Shown here: piece by piece, positions 45,471-54,057 of the stretch
How the letters are laid out: each line of letters starts with the position of its first letter
Numbering within the stretch: position 1 is the stretch's first letter
From: an uncultured Lachnospiraceae bacterium
Lineage (GTDB): Bacteria > Bacillota > Clostridia > Lachnospirales > Lachnospiraceae
Length of the DNA: 64,000 nt
Assembly (NCBI GenBank): GCA_934437985.1
Contig: CAKSBI010000002.1
Span: 55,159-119,158 of the forward strand
Direction of reading: 5' to 3'
Program-made: the position numbers and the translations under genes
The notes under the pieces: generated by a model
What the model saw: the letters and a program-made list of their open reading frames with translations, nothing else
Database searches by the model: none
Told to the model about the DNA's origin: nothing

Positions 45471-47927
45471 ATGACACCAAGTTATACGGACAGTGCGAGA
45501 CAGGCACTTAGAATTGCATCTGACATGGCATATGAACTGGCCGACGGTAATATCGGCACAGAGCATATTCTTATAGGACTTGCCGGATGCGAAGGGGCAT
45601 CTTCGGAAGTTCTTTTAAAAAATGGGGTCAGCAGTGAAAAGTTAATAGAGATTACACAGAATCTGATTGAGACCCGTAGTAATACATCAGTGATGGGTAA
45701 TGACGAGTATACCCCTAAGGCTGCAGCAGTTGTTGAGGCATCGGCAAAGGAGGCGAAGAGACTGTCTTCAAAGGTCGTTGGAACGGAGCATATCTTAATT
45801 GCTTTATTGAGGGAGAATGAATGTGTAGCAGTAAGGCTTCTTAATACGATTGGAATTAATGTGCAGCGTCTCTATATAGACTGTATGCTTGCACTTGGGT
45901 TTGATATGGCGGCAGCCAAGAATGATTATATGGCATACCGCAGCAGTAATAAGAATAATAAAGGAAAATCAACAACACCTGTTCTTGACCAGTACAGCAG
46001 GGACCTTACGGCGTACGCTGCAGCTGGAAAACTTGATCCGGTAATAGGAAGGGAACGTGAGCTTCATAATCTTATACGTATTCTCAGCAGAAGAACCAAG
46101 AATAATCCATGCCTTATTGGTGAGCCGGGTGTCGGTAAGACAGCTATTGTAGAGGCACTTGCCGCAAGAATTGCAGCCGGGGATGTACCTGAAACGGTAA
46201 GGGACAAGCGTGTACTTACGCTGGATCTGTCCGGTATGGTTGCCGGCTCAAAGTATAGGGGAGAATTTGAAGAACGTATTAAGCGTGCGATAAAAGAAGT
46301 AACAAACAATGGCGATATTTTGCTTTTTTTGGACGAAATCCATACAATCATAGGTGCCGGCGGGGCTGAGGGTGCAATTGATGCATCAAATATACTCAAG
46401 CCGTCACTTGCAAGGGGAGAGGTACAGCTTATTGGTGCTACAACGATAACTGAATACCGCAAATATATAGAGAAGGATGCTGCACTTGAGAGAAGGTTCC
46501 AGCCGGTAATGGTAGAAGAACCGACGGAAGCAGAGAGCATACGGATCCTCATGGGATTAAAGAGCAGATACGAGGAGCATCACCATGTCGTAATAACTGA
46601 TGAGGCTGTTGATGCGGCTGTTAATATGACAAAGAGATATATTAATGACAGATTTCTTCCGGACAAGGCTATTGATGTTATGGATGAAGCAGCGTCCAGG
46701 GTAAGGCTTGGAATACTTACGTCATGTCCTGAGATAAGGGAGATAGAGGATAAGAACAGAGAGCTTGAGCTGGAAAAGGAAGAAGCATTAAGAAATGAAT
46801 TATATGACAAAGCTTCCGGGATAAAAGAAGAACAGGAAGCTAACAGAAATAAGATAATGCAGTTAAGGCGTGAGCTGCATGCCAATAATGAATCCTCCGG
46901 CAGTGTAAGTGTAGGGGAAGAAGAGATAGCTGCAATTATCTCATCATGGACAAAGATACCGGTAAGCAGATTGCAGCAGACAGAGACAGAAAAGCTGCTC
47001 AATCTTGAAAATATTCTTCATAAGAGAGTAGTGGGACAGGACGAAGCCGTTGAGAGTATTGCCAGGGCAGTAAGGAGAGGGCGTGTAGGGCTCAGGAATC
47101 CAAACAGACCGATAGGAACATTTATGTTCCTTGGGCCTACAGGTGTAGGTAAGACGGAGCTGTCCAAGGCTTTGGCTGAAGCTGTATTTGGAAAAGAGAG
47201 TGCGATTATCAGGGTTGATATGTCTGAATACATGGAAAAGCACAGTGTGGCAAAGATGATAGGTTCCCCTCCGGGATATGTTGGATATGAGGAGGGGGGA
47301 CAGCTTAGCGAACGTGTCCGCCGTAACCCATATTCGGTCATATTATTTGATGAGATTGAAAAAGCACATCCTGACGTATTCAATATACTTCTCCAGGTAC
47401 TTGAGGATGGACATATTACTGATTCGCAGGGACGCAGGGTAAGCTTTAGGGAGACTATAATAATAATGACCTCCAATGCCGGTGCACAGAGAATACTTGC
47501 GCCGAAGCTGCTTGGTTTTTCGAGCACGCATGATGAACAGGAGGATTACAAAAAGATGAAAGCCGGGGTAATGGAAGAGGTTAAGAGACTTTTCAAACCG
47601 GAATTCATTAACCGCATTGATGAGATAATAGTATTTCATTCGCTTACCAGGGATAATATCAAAGATATTGCACGTATTATGTTTTCATCACTCATCAGGC
47701 GTGCGTCGGAGCAGATGGATATTACACTTGAACCGACGGAACAGCTGTATGAGCACATTGCCGAAAGCGGGTTTGACAAGGACTATGGTGCAAGACCTAT
47801 AAGACGTGCTATCCAGACAGACGTGGAGGATGCGCTTGCAGATGGTATACTTTCCGGCAATATACGCAGCCATACTACGGTGGTGCTTGACTGGGAAGAT
47901 GGAAGATTGTCATGTAAAGTAGAATAA
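45471..47927 (+). CDS. clpC: ATP-dependent Clp protease ATP-binding subunit ClpC
   Basis: An 818-residue AAA+ unfoldase. The double Clp N-domain (1-150) has [22 protein letters not shown] and [11 protein letters not shown]. The first AAA module has Walker A GEPGVGKT (about 217) and Walker [17 protein letters not shown] coiled middle segment ([19 protein letters not shown]) follows. The second AAA module has [14 protein letters not shown] and [15 protein letters not shown], and the VGF/LGF-type ClpP loop appears as LLGFSST. It feeds damaged proteins to ClpP. Unlike in Bacillus, ctsR, mcsA and mcsB are not upstream. AGGAGG precedes the ATG. Confidence 0.93.
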   Translation: MTPSYTDSARQALRIASDMAYELADGNIGTEHILIGLAGCEGASSEVLLKNGVSSEKLIEITQNLIETRSNTSVMGNDEYTPKAAAVVEASAKEAKRLSSKVVGTEHILIALLRENECVAVRLLNTIGINVQRLYIDCMLALGFDMAAAKNDYMAYRSSNKNNKGKSTTPVLDQYSRDLTAYAAAGKLDPVIGRERELHNLIRILSRRTKNNPCLIGEPGVGKTAIVEALAARIAAGDVPETVRDKRVLTLDLSGMVAGSKYRGEFEERIKRAIKEVTNNGDILLFLDEIHTIIGAGGAEGAIDASNILKPSLARGEVQLIGATTITEYRKYIEKDAALERRFQPVMVEEPTEAESIRILMGLKSRYEEHHHVVITDEAVDAAVNMTKRYINDRFLPDKAIDVMDEAASRVRLGILTSCPEIREIEDKNRELELEKEEALRNELYDKASGIKEEQEANRNKIMQLRRELHANNESSGSVSVGEEEIAAIISSWTKIPVSRLQQTETEKLLNLENILHKRVVGQDEAVESIARAVRRGRVGLRNPNRPIGTFMFLGPTGVGKTELSKALAEAVFGKESAIIRVDMSEYMEKHSVAKMIGSPPGYVGYEEGGQLSERVRRNPYSVILFDEIEKAHPDVFNILLQVLEDGHITDSQGRRVSFRETIIIMTSNAGAQRILAPKLLGFSSTHDEQEDYKKMKAGVMEEVKRLFKPEFINRIDEIIVFHSLTRDNIKDIARIMFSSLIRRASEQMDITLEPTEQLYEHIAESGFDKDYGARPIRRAIQTDVEDALADGILSGNIRSHTTVVLDWEDGRLSCKVE

Positions 47928-48047
47928 CCGGTAAAATTAATGTAGACAAATTGTAAAAATACCAGTAGCATTTTTAAAGCAGATATATTATAATAATACT
48001 ATAGGGAACGACATAATAAGTTACGATACGACAAGGAGGATTCTGGT

Positions 48048-48461
48048 ATGCCAGTAGTTGAAGAATTGATTCGTAAGGAAGCTGACGGAACTCTCAGTTT
48101 TGGTAACTATCTTCTTGAGACTAAGACCAAGCTTTCGGATTTTGAATATGAAGGGGATCTGTATAAGGTCAAGACATTTAAGGAGATTACCAAGCTTGAG
48201 AAGAATGGGATGTTTGTATATGAATCAGTAGAAGGAACATCTGTTACAGGCTTTAAGATGACAGAAGATTCAGTTGTTATGAATGTTGAAGGTGCAGAGG
48301 ATACACAGATCACACTGGAGCTTGCCCCGGATACAGAGTACATGGTAACGATTGATGACGAAGAGATTGGTTCTATCAAGACTAAGTTTAACGGAAAGAT
48401 TGTTCTTAGTGTTGAGCTTGATAATGGACAGGCAAGATGCATTAAGATCGTTAAGGCTTAA
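48048..48461 (+). CDS. Small conserved protein (often labelled endosialidase in Lachnospiraceae)
   Basis: A 137-residue acidic beta-rich cytoplasmic protein (PVVEELIRKEADGTLSFGNY...LYKVKTFKEITKLEKNGMFVYESVEGT). I recall near-identical short proteins in gut Lachnospiraceae named endosialidase, but no catalytic domain of a sialidase fits in this length and no signal peptide is present. The name looks like an annotation error, and the function is unknown. AAGGAGG is 9 bases before the ATG, which suggests high expression. A hairpin terminator follows. Confidence 0.75.
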   Translation: MPVVEELIRKEADGTLSFGNYLLETKTKLSDFEYEGDLYKVKTFKEITKLEKNGMFVYESVEGTSVTGFKMTEDSVVMNVEGAEDTQITLELAPDTEYMVTIDDEEIGSIKTKFNGKIVLSVELDNGQARCIKIVKA

Positions 48462-48522
48462 TGATTGAATATATGTCTATATATAAGTTATATGTTTATT
48501 GGATGAAGACCTCTGAATATCT

Positions 48523-48562
48523 GCCTCAGTTATGAGTAACAGCTCAAAACTGAGGCTGTTAT
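48523..48562 (+). terminator. Terminator after the small conserved protein
   Basis: GCCTCAGTT (48523-48531) pairs with AACTGAGGC (48548-48556), with an inner TGAG/CTCA stem, followed by TGTTATTT. Confidence 0.7.
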
Positions 48563-48652
48563 TTAATTATGACAATTGTCTGGTTACGGTCGGTTTATTT
48601 TAAACTGCTGTACCGGTTAAAGTAAAATGAATACTAATATGTGAGGAGCAGT

Positions 48653-50059
48653 ATGGCAAAAGAAAGACAGGTATTTTTTTGTAAAGAGTGTGGGTATGAG
48701 TCAGCAAAATGGGCAGGGCAGTGTCCGGCGTGTCATGAGTGGAATACATTTTCGGAAGCCCCTAAGACTGTTAAGACAGGGCGTAATTCCGGACGTAACC
48801 CTGCCGGTGGAAGATATGGGGAACAGCCGGCCAGTGCAAAGCCTTCTAAGATAACTGAAGTTACGATTGACAGTGAGGACAGATATATCACCGGTATCGG
48901 AGAGCTTGACAGGGTGCTTGGAGGAGGTATCGTCAAGGGTTCCCTTACGCTAGTGGGCGGTGACCCGGGGATTGGTAAGTCAACACTGCTGTTACAGATG
49001 TGTAGAAAGCTTGCAGGTAATTTTGTTAAGGTATTATATGTTTCGGGTGAGGAATCACTCAAGCAGATTAAGATGAGAGCTGACAGAATAGGTGATTTTT
49101 CAGATTATCTGCTCCTTTTAAGTGAGACCTGCCTTGACAGGGTAGAGGACATTATATCAGAGGGGTGCGGCTATGGTGATGATACTGATGCCCGGCCTGA
49201 TGTTATAGTGATAGATTCGATTCAGACTATTTTTAAGGAGGATGTTGATGCGGCACCCGGAAGTGTAAGCCAGGTCAGGGAGTGCACGGCCGCTATACTC
49301 CGGATTGCCAAGCAGCTTGGAATATCAGTATTTATTGTAGGACATGTTACTAAAGAGGGAGTTGTTGCAGGACCGAGGATGCTTGAGCATATGGTTGATA
49401 CCGTGCTGTATTTTGAGGGGGATAATATTGCAGCTTACAGAATGCTGCGTGCTGTTAAGAACAGGTTCGGATCAACGAACGAGGTCGGCGTATTTGAGAT
49501 GAAGGAGAGCGGACTTGATGAGGTTCTTAATCCGTCGGAGTACATGTTACAGGGAAGACCTGAAGATGAGCCCGGTTCCGTTGTTGCGTGTGCAATGGAG
49601 GGAACAAGGCCGATAATGATGGAAGTGCAGGCTCTTGTATCACAGACTAATTTTAATTATCCGAGAAGAACATCGGTGGGTGTTGATTTTAACAGGATAA
49701 CACTTCTTATGGCAGTTATCGAAAAAAGAATGGGTATTCATCTCTCGGATTATGATGCGTATGTCAATGTTGCGGGAGGAATGAGGGTGAATGAACCATC
49801 CCTAGACCTTGCAATTGTTGCGGCAATTCTGTCAAGCTTCCGTAACAGGGCAGTGGATCCGGGAATGCTGCTGTTTGGGGAGGTAGGGCTTGTTGGAGAA
49901 GTAAGAGGTGTAGGCATGGCAGCCAAGAGAGTTGCTGAAGCGGCTAAGATGGGGTACACTGCGTGTATTTTGCCAAGAGCCAATCTGGCACAGCTTGAGG
50001 ATTATCCTATAAGGTGTATTGGGATTCAGAATATCAGGGAGCTGTCAGATTATATATGA
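48653..50059 (+). CDS. radA: DNA repair protein RadA (Sms)
   Basis: A 468-residue protein. The N-terminal zinc finger is FFCKECGYESAKWAGQCPACHEW. Walker A is VGGDPGIGKSTLLLQM, the RadA-specific motif VKNRFGSTNEVGVFEM, and the C-terminal Lon-protease-like domain includes VNVAGGMRVNEPSLDLAI. RadA helps branch migration in recombination. ATG 48653 is preferred over the GTG at 48641 because GAGGAG lies just upstream. Confidence 0.95.
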   Translation: MAKERQVFFCKECGYESAKWAGQCPACHEWNTFSEAPKTVKTGRNSGRNPAGGRYGEQPASAKPSKITEVTIDSEDRYITGIGELDRVLGGGIVKGSLTLVGGDPGIGKSTLLLQMCRKLAGNFVKVLYVSGEESLKQIKMRADRIGDFSDYLLLLSETCLDRVEDIISEGCGYGDDTDARPDVIVIDSIQTIFKEDVDAAPGSVSQVRECTAAILRIAKQLGISVFIVGHVTKEGVVAGPRMLEHMVDTVLYFEGDNIAAYRMLRAVKNRFGSTNEVGVFEMKESGLDEVLNPSEYMLQGRPEDEPGSVVACAMEGTRPIMMEVQALVSQTNFNYPRRTSVGVDFNRITLLMAVIEKRMGIHLSDYDAYVNVAGGMRVNEPSLDLAIVAAILSSFRNRAVDPGMLLFGEVGLVGEVRGVGMAAKRVAEAAKMGYTACILPRANLAQLEDYPIRCIGIQNIRELSDYI

Positions 50060-50102
50060 TAATTATTAAGATATATTAACTTGCGATATAAGGAGAATAC
50101 AT

Positions 50103-50591
50103 ATGGGAATAACAGATACGTATAATGGTATTAATAATAAGATTGGTAATGGAATAAAGGTAGTTATTGGCCTTGTACTGATAGTTGCAGCTGTTGTTAT
50201 TGATGCAGTATCAGGGTTTGCTAATGAATACAATGAGATAGTATCGGTAATGGCAGCAGCGGGAATGCTTAGCTTTGTTAATGCCCTGTTCGCAAAGCTG
50301 TATAAAAGTCCGTTGTCATACATTTTATTTATGGCAGGAAATATTGCCGGGTTGCTTTTATATCTGTTTGTAATATCCAGATATGATATGATAGGCGGTT
50401 TATTTACCGGGCTGTTTTCGGGGCTTGTTTTTGTGGTTATGTGGCTTATGGAGATGTGCCTTATAACAGGTGCCGGGCTGAAAAAGAGAATTTTTGGCGG
50501 ACTTTTGCTTAATATTATTGTGCTGCTGGCAATGGGGATATCTGTAGTCGCAGTGGTAGCCGCATCTGTTGTCATGTCTATGATAGCTTAA
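50103..50591 (+). CDS. Small multi-pass membrane protein
   Basis: A 162-residue very hydrophobic protein with four or five predicted helices (about 20-40, 47-64, 72-92, 98-118, 130-158). No family is recognised. AAGGAG precedes the ATG and it follows radA by 43 bases. Its function is unknown. Confidence 0.65.
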   Translation: MGITDTYNGINNKIGNGIKVVIGLVLIVAAVVIDAVSGFANEYNEIVSVMAAAGMLSFVNALFAKLYKSPLSYILFMAGNIAGLLLYLFVISRYDMIGGLFTGLFSGLVFVVMWLMEMCLITGAGLKKRIFGGLLLNIIVLLAMGISVVAVVAASVVMSMIA

Positions 50592-50646
50592 TTAATGAAC
50601 GCTATCCGGCGTATGGGAACGGAAGCTGCAGTCCCCTATATTATGA

Positions 50647-50680
50647 TTGACTTATTATTGTGTATTGGTATACAATAATA
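50647..50680 (+). promoter_or_regulatory. Promoter of thrS with a perfect palindrome between -35 and -10
   Basis: TTGACT (50647-50652) and TATACA/TACAAT (50669-50676) are spaced like a sigma-A promoter. The bases between and over the -10 form a 12-bp inverted repeat, TATTATTGTGTA (50653-50664) and TATACAATAATA (50669-50680), with one G-T pair and a 4-base spacer. This is the placement expected of a repressor operator, or of a hairpin at the very start of the transcript. Confidence 0.55.
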
Positions 50681-50717
50681 CGGATAGGTTATTACTATCA
50701 TGAAAGGATGGTTTAAC

Positions 50718-52673
50718 ATGAAGATTACATTGAAGGACGGCTCCTGTAAGGAGTACGGAAATGCAATGTCAGTTTATGATATTGCAAGAGACATTAGTGA
50801 AGGTCTTGCACGTAATGCATGTGCAGGGGAGGTTAATGGAGAGGTCGTAGACTTGCGAACTATGGTAGAAGAAGATTCTACTTTGAATATATTGACATTC
50901 AACGACGATGCCGGTAAGTCTGCGTATCGTCACACCACATCACACGTTCTTGCCGAGGCAGTAAAAAGATTGTATCCCGATGCCAAGCTTGCTATCGGAC
51001 CATCAATCGACACAGGCTTTTATTATGATTTTGATATGCCTTCGCTTGACAGGGAAGCACTTGATAAGATTGAAGCAGAGATGAAGAAGATCATCAAGGA
51101 AGGTGCTAAGTTAGAGTACTTCACACTTCCAAGGGATGAGGCTATTGAATTTATGAAGAAGAAGGATGAGCCATATAAGGTAGAGCTCATTGAAGATCTT
51201 CCGGAGGATGCTGTAATATCATTTTACAGCCAGGGAGAATTTACTGACCTCTGTGCCGGACCACACCTTATGAGTACTAAGAATATTAAGGCGTTTAAGC
51301 TTATATCATCGTCAGGTGCTTACTGGAGAGGCTCGGAGAAGAATAAGATGCTTACAAGGGTATATGGAACGGCATTTGATAAAAAGGCTGATTTACAGGC
51401 ATACCTTGACCATCTTGAGGAGATTAAGAAGAGAGACCATAACAGGCTTGGAAGAGAAATGGAATTATTTACAACGGTTGATGTTATCGGACAGGGACTT
51501 CCGCTTATCATGCCTAATGGTGTAATTATTATGAAGGAGCTTCAGAGATGGATTGAGGATCTTGAGGATGAAGAGTGGGGATATGTAAGAACTAAGACAC
51601 CTCTTATGGCTAAAAGTGATCTTTATAAGATTTCAGGGCACTGGGATCATTATAAGGAAGGAATGTTCGTACTTGGTGACGAAGAGAAGGATAAGGAAGT
51701 ATTTGCACTCCGTCCTATGACCTGCCCATTCCAGTACTATGTATATAAGAACAGTCAGAAGTCATACAGGGATCTGCCGCTCCGTTATGGTGAGACTTCC
51801 ACATTGTTCCGTAATGAGGATTCAGGAGAGATGCATGGTCTTACCCGGGTAAGACAGTTTACTATATCGGAGGGACATCTTATTGTAAGACCTGACCAGA
51901 TGGTAGAGGAGTTTAAGGGTTGTCTTGCACTTGCCAAGTATGTGCTTGAGACACTTGGTATTGAAGAGGATGTAACATACCATCTTTCCAAATGGGATCC
52001 TGATAACAGGGAAAAGTATATCGGGGAGCCGGAGGTATGGGAGCAGACAGAGCAGCATATCAGGGACATACTTACAGAGCTTAATATATCATTTACAGAG
52101 GAGGTTGGAGAAGCTGCATTTTACGGCCCTAAGGTTGACATTAATGCCAAAAATGTGTATGGCAAGGAAGATACTATGATAACAGTTCAATGGGATGCAC
52201 TTCTTGCTGAACAATTTGACATGTATTATGTAGACCAGAATGGTGATAAGGTACGTCCTTATATTATCCATAGAACAAGCCTTGGCTGTTATGAGAGGAC
52301 TCTTGCATGGCTTACGGAAAAATATGCCGGAAAGTTCCCTACATGGCTTTGCCCTGAGCAGGTTCGTGTGCTTCCAATCTCAGAGAAGTACCAGAAGTAT
52401 GCTGAGAAGATCAACGCTGGGCTTAAGAAGAATAAGATCAGGAGCAGTATAGATGATAGAAGTGAAAAGATTGGATATAAGATCCGTGATGCAAGACTTC
52501 ACCGTGTACCTTATATGCTTGTTGTCGGACAGAAGGAAGAAGAGGAGCAGACTGTATCAGTAAGAAGCCGTTACCTTGGTGATGAGGGAAGTAAACCAAT
52601 TGATGAGTTTGTTGATGCTATTACAAAAGAGATACGTACAAAAGAGATACGTAAGGTAGAAGTTGAGGAGTAA
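50718..52673 (+). CDS. thrS: Threonyl-tRNA synthetase
   Basis: A 651-residue class II synthetase: TGS domain (MKITLKDGS...), editing domain with HTTSHVLAEAVKRLYPDAKLAIGP and CAGPHLMSTKNIKAF, the catalytic core with MTCPFQYYVYKNS, the motif 2 region YGETSTLFRNEDSGEMHGLTRVRQF and motif 3 IIHRTSLGCYERTLAWL, and the anticodon-binding domain (CPEQVRVLPISEKYQKYA). ATG 50718 has AAAGGA 9 bases upstream; the ATG at 50700 has none. No T-box leader is present, which is less usual for a Firmicute synthetase gene; a palindromic promoter is there instead. Confidence 0.96.
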   Translation: MKITLKDGSCKEYGNAMSVYDIARDISEGLARNACAGEVNGEVVDLRTMVEEDSTLNILTFNDDAGKSAYRHTTSHVLAEAVKRLYPDAKLAIGPSIDTGFYYDFDMPSLDREALDKIEAEMKKIIKEGAKLEYFTLPRDEAIEFMKKKDEPYKVELIEDLPEDAVISFYSQGEFTDLCAGPHLMSTKNIKAFKLISSSGAYWRGSEKNKMLTRVYGTAFDKKADLQAYLDHLEEIKKRDHNRLGREMELFTTVDVIGQGLPLIMPNGVIIMKELQRWIEDLEDEEWGYVRTKTPLMAKSDLYKISGHWDHYKEGMFVLGDEEKDKEVFALRPMTCPFQYYVYKNSQKSYRDLPLRYGETSTLFRNEDSGEMHGLTRVRQFTISEGHLIVRPDQMVEEFKGCLALAKYVLETLGIEEDVTYHLSKWDPDNREKYIGEPEVWEQTEQHIRDILTELNISFTEEVGEAAFYGPKVDINAKNVYGKEDTMITVQWDALLAEQFDMYYVDQNGDKVRPYIIHRTSLGCYERTLAWLTEKYAGKFPTWLCPEQVRVLPISEKYQKYAEKINAGLKKNKIRSSIDDRSEKIGYKIRDARLHRVPYMLVVGQKEEEEQTVSVRSRYLGDEGSKPIDEFVDAITKEIRTKEIRKVEVEE

Positions 52674-52712
52674 GGCAGCATGTCAGTCTGGATCAGAAAG
52701 GGGTTATTCTTT

Positions 52713-53375
52713 ATGGACAACGATCAGTACAATGATTCCGGTAATGGTTCTGATAACCGGATGGATGATAGTTATAACAGCAATAATTATGCAGGCAATG
52801 ATGGGAATAACTGCAACGGCAATAATTATGCAGGCAATGGTGGGAATAACTGCAACGGCAATAATTATGCAGGCAATGGCGGGAATAACTACAACGGCAA
52901 TAACTATGCAGGCAATGACGGGAATAATTACAACGGCAATAATTATGCAGGCAATGGTGGGAATAACTACAACGGCAATAACTATAATGGCAATTATAAT
53001 GGTGGCTATAACAATGGCGGCTACAATCCATATCAGCCTCAGGGTAATAACCGGATAGATGAAGGCAGGCCGTTTGGAATTGCAGCTATGGTACTTGGAA
53101 TTATATCAGTTGTATTCTCATGCTGTTGTTATGCGCTGTCAATAGTAACAGGTATTGCGGCAATTGTACTTGGAGTTGTATCCCTTAAAAAAGGAACAGC
53201 CGGTAAGGGCTTTGCTATTGCCGGAATAATTACCGGGTCCGTTGGAATATTCTTTGCGGTTGTAATGTTTATCTTTGAGGTTTATTTAAGGCAGTCAGGA
53301 TTGTATCAGCAGCTTATGGATATGTACCTTAATTCTGATTCTTCATCGGATTTTTGGAAGGATTATATGAAATAA
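52713..53375 (+). CDS. Membrane protein with Asn/Gly-rich tandem repeats (DUF4190-like)
   Basis: About 220 residues. The first 110 are an Asn/Gly/Tyr-rich low-complexity tail made of five 13-residue repeats. The rest (RPFGIAAMVLGIISVVFSCCCYALSIVTGIAAIVLGVVSLKKG, then GKGFAIAGIITGSVGIFFAVVMFI) has the two helical hairpins of the DUF4190 family. AAAGGGG is 9 bases before the ATG at 52713. Function is unknown. It is close behind thrS (39 bases). Confidence 0.75.
   Translation: MDNDQYNDSGNGSDNRMDDSYNSNNYAGNDGNNCNGNNYAGNGGNNCNGNNYAGNGGNNYNGNNYAGNDGNNYNGNNYAGNGGNNYNGNNYNGNYNGGYNNGGYNPYQPQGNNRIDEGRPFGIAAMVLGIISVVFSCCCYALSIVTGIAAIVLGVVSLKKGTAGKGFAIAGIITGSVGIFFAVVMFIFEVYLRQSGLYQQLMDMYLNSDSSSDFWKDYMK
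52782..52976 (+). repeat. Five 39-bp tandem repeats
   Basis: Five 39-bp units encoding N-N-Y-A-G-N-D/G-G-N-N-C/Y-N-G start at 52782. They differ by single bases that recur between units, a sign of recent duplication and exchange. The first two units code Cys at position 11, the last three Tyr. Confidence 0.9.
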
Positions 53376-53438
53376 AAATAATCGTCTGTGTTATTAATCT
53401 GCAGGGAATGGTATTGTATGCTACAGGATAAGAGAACA

Positions 53439-54005
53439 TTATATAATGGAGTATCCTGCAATCAGCTTTAAAAGGTTTTTAAATATACACTGGAATAGTA
53501 ATATTATTATTCCGATGTATATGTAAATTGGACGAATTGTAAGTGGCCGCACTACTTTGGGAAAGGTAGTGCGGCTGCTTGTATTATGGGAGTTATTGCC
53601 GGTGCCTGCCGGAGATGTTTTCTGATATACGTGATACGCAAAAAAACGCTGTATCCGGAATGTACTGTGGCTTATGAACAGCCATAGTCCGGGAATGGCA
53701 GTATATACAATAACAGGGTGATATATTATGCTGCTGATAATATCACCCCTTAAAAAGAATGCCAGGCTGCGTGTCCCTCCACATCCGGGACAATAATATC
53801 CCGTATGTGAGTATAGGACGCATGGAAGCATATAATCCGTTAGATTAATACCGGATACAGCTGTGAATACTTTGTATGTAATTATAAGTGCAATACTTAT
53901 GATGGTACTTATGTAAGCACAGGTGTCCAGACCTTTCTCATAAGGCATATATGGTCTGTCAGGTGTAATAAATATAAATTTTTGTAATGATGATAATGCT
54001 TTCAT
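53439..54005 (-). CDS. DUF2752 membrane protein
   Basis: Up to 188 residues with four membrane helices. YYCPGCGGTRSLAFFLRGD is the hallmark motif of DUF2752 (C-P-x-C-G-x-T/R). Function of the family is unknown. No ribosome site precedes the ATG at 54005; an in-frame ATG at 53948 is an alternative. It lies 52 bases downstream of the chemoreceptor on the same strand and may be co-transcribed. Confidence 0.75.
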   Translation of the reverse strand: MKALSSLQKFIFITPDRPYMPYEKGLDTCAYISTIISIALIITYKVFTAVSGINLTDYMLPCVLYSHTGYYCPGCGGTRSLAFFLRGDIISSIIYHPVIVYTAIPGLWLFISHSTFRIQRFFAYHVYQKTSPAGTGNNSHNTSSRTTFPKVVRPLTIRPIYIYIGIIILLFQCIFKNLLKLIAGYSII

Positions 54006-54057
54006 AATAATGTATAAAAAATATTTTTGTATTTAAGTGTTTACTTCGCTAAATATG

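Noticed and set aside
50592-50717. T-box riboswitch upstream of thrS
   Set aside because: Only about 125 bases are available and no T-box consensus or specifier hairpin is visible; a short palindrome over the promoter is seen instead.
52663-53058. Frames rich in repeated Met/Ala/Ile or Cys/His/Ser on both strands over the Asn-rich repeats
   Set aside because: They are out-of-frame readings of the 39-bp repeats; the frame starting at 52713 has the ribosome site and a membrane domain after the repeats.
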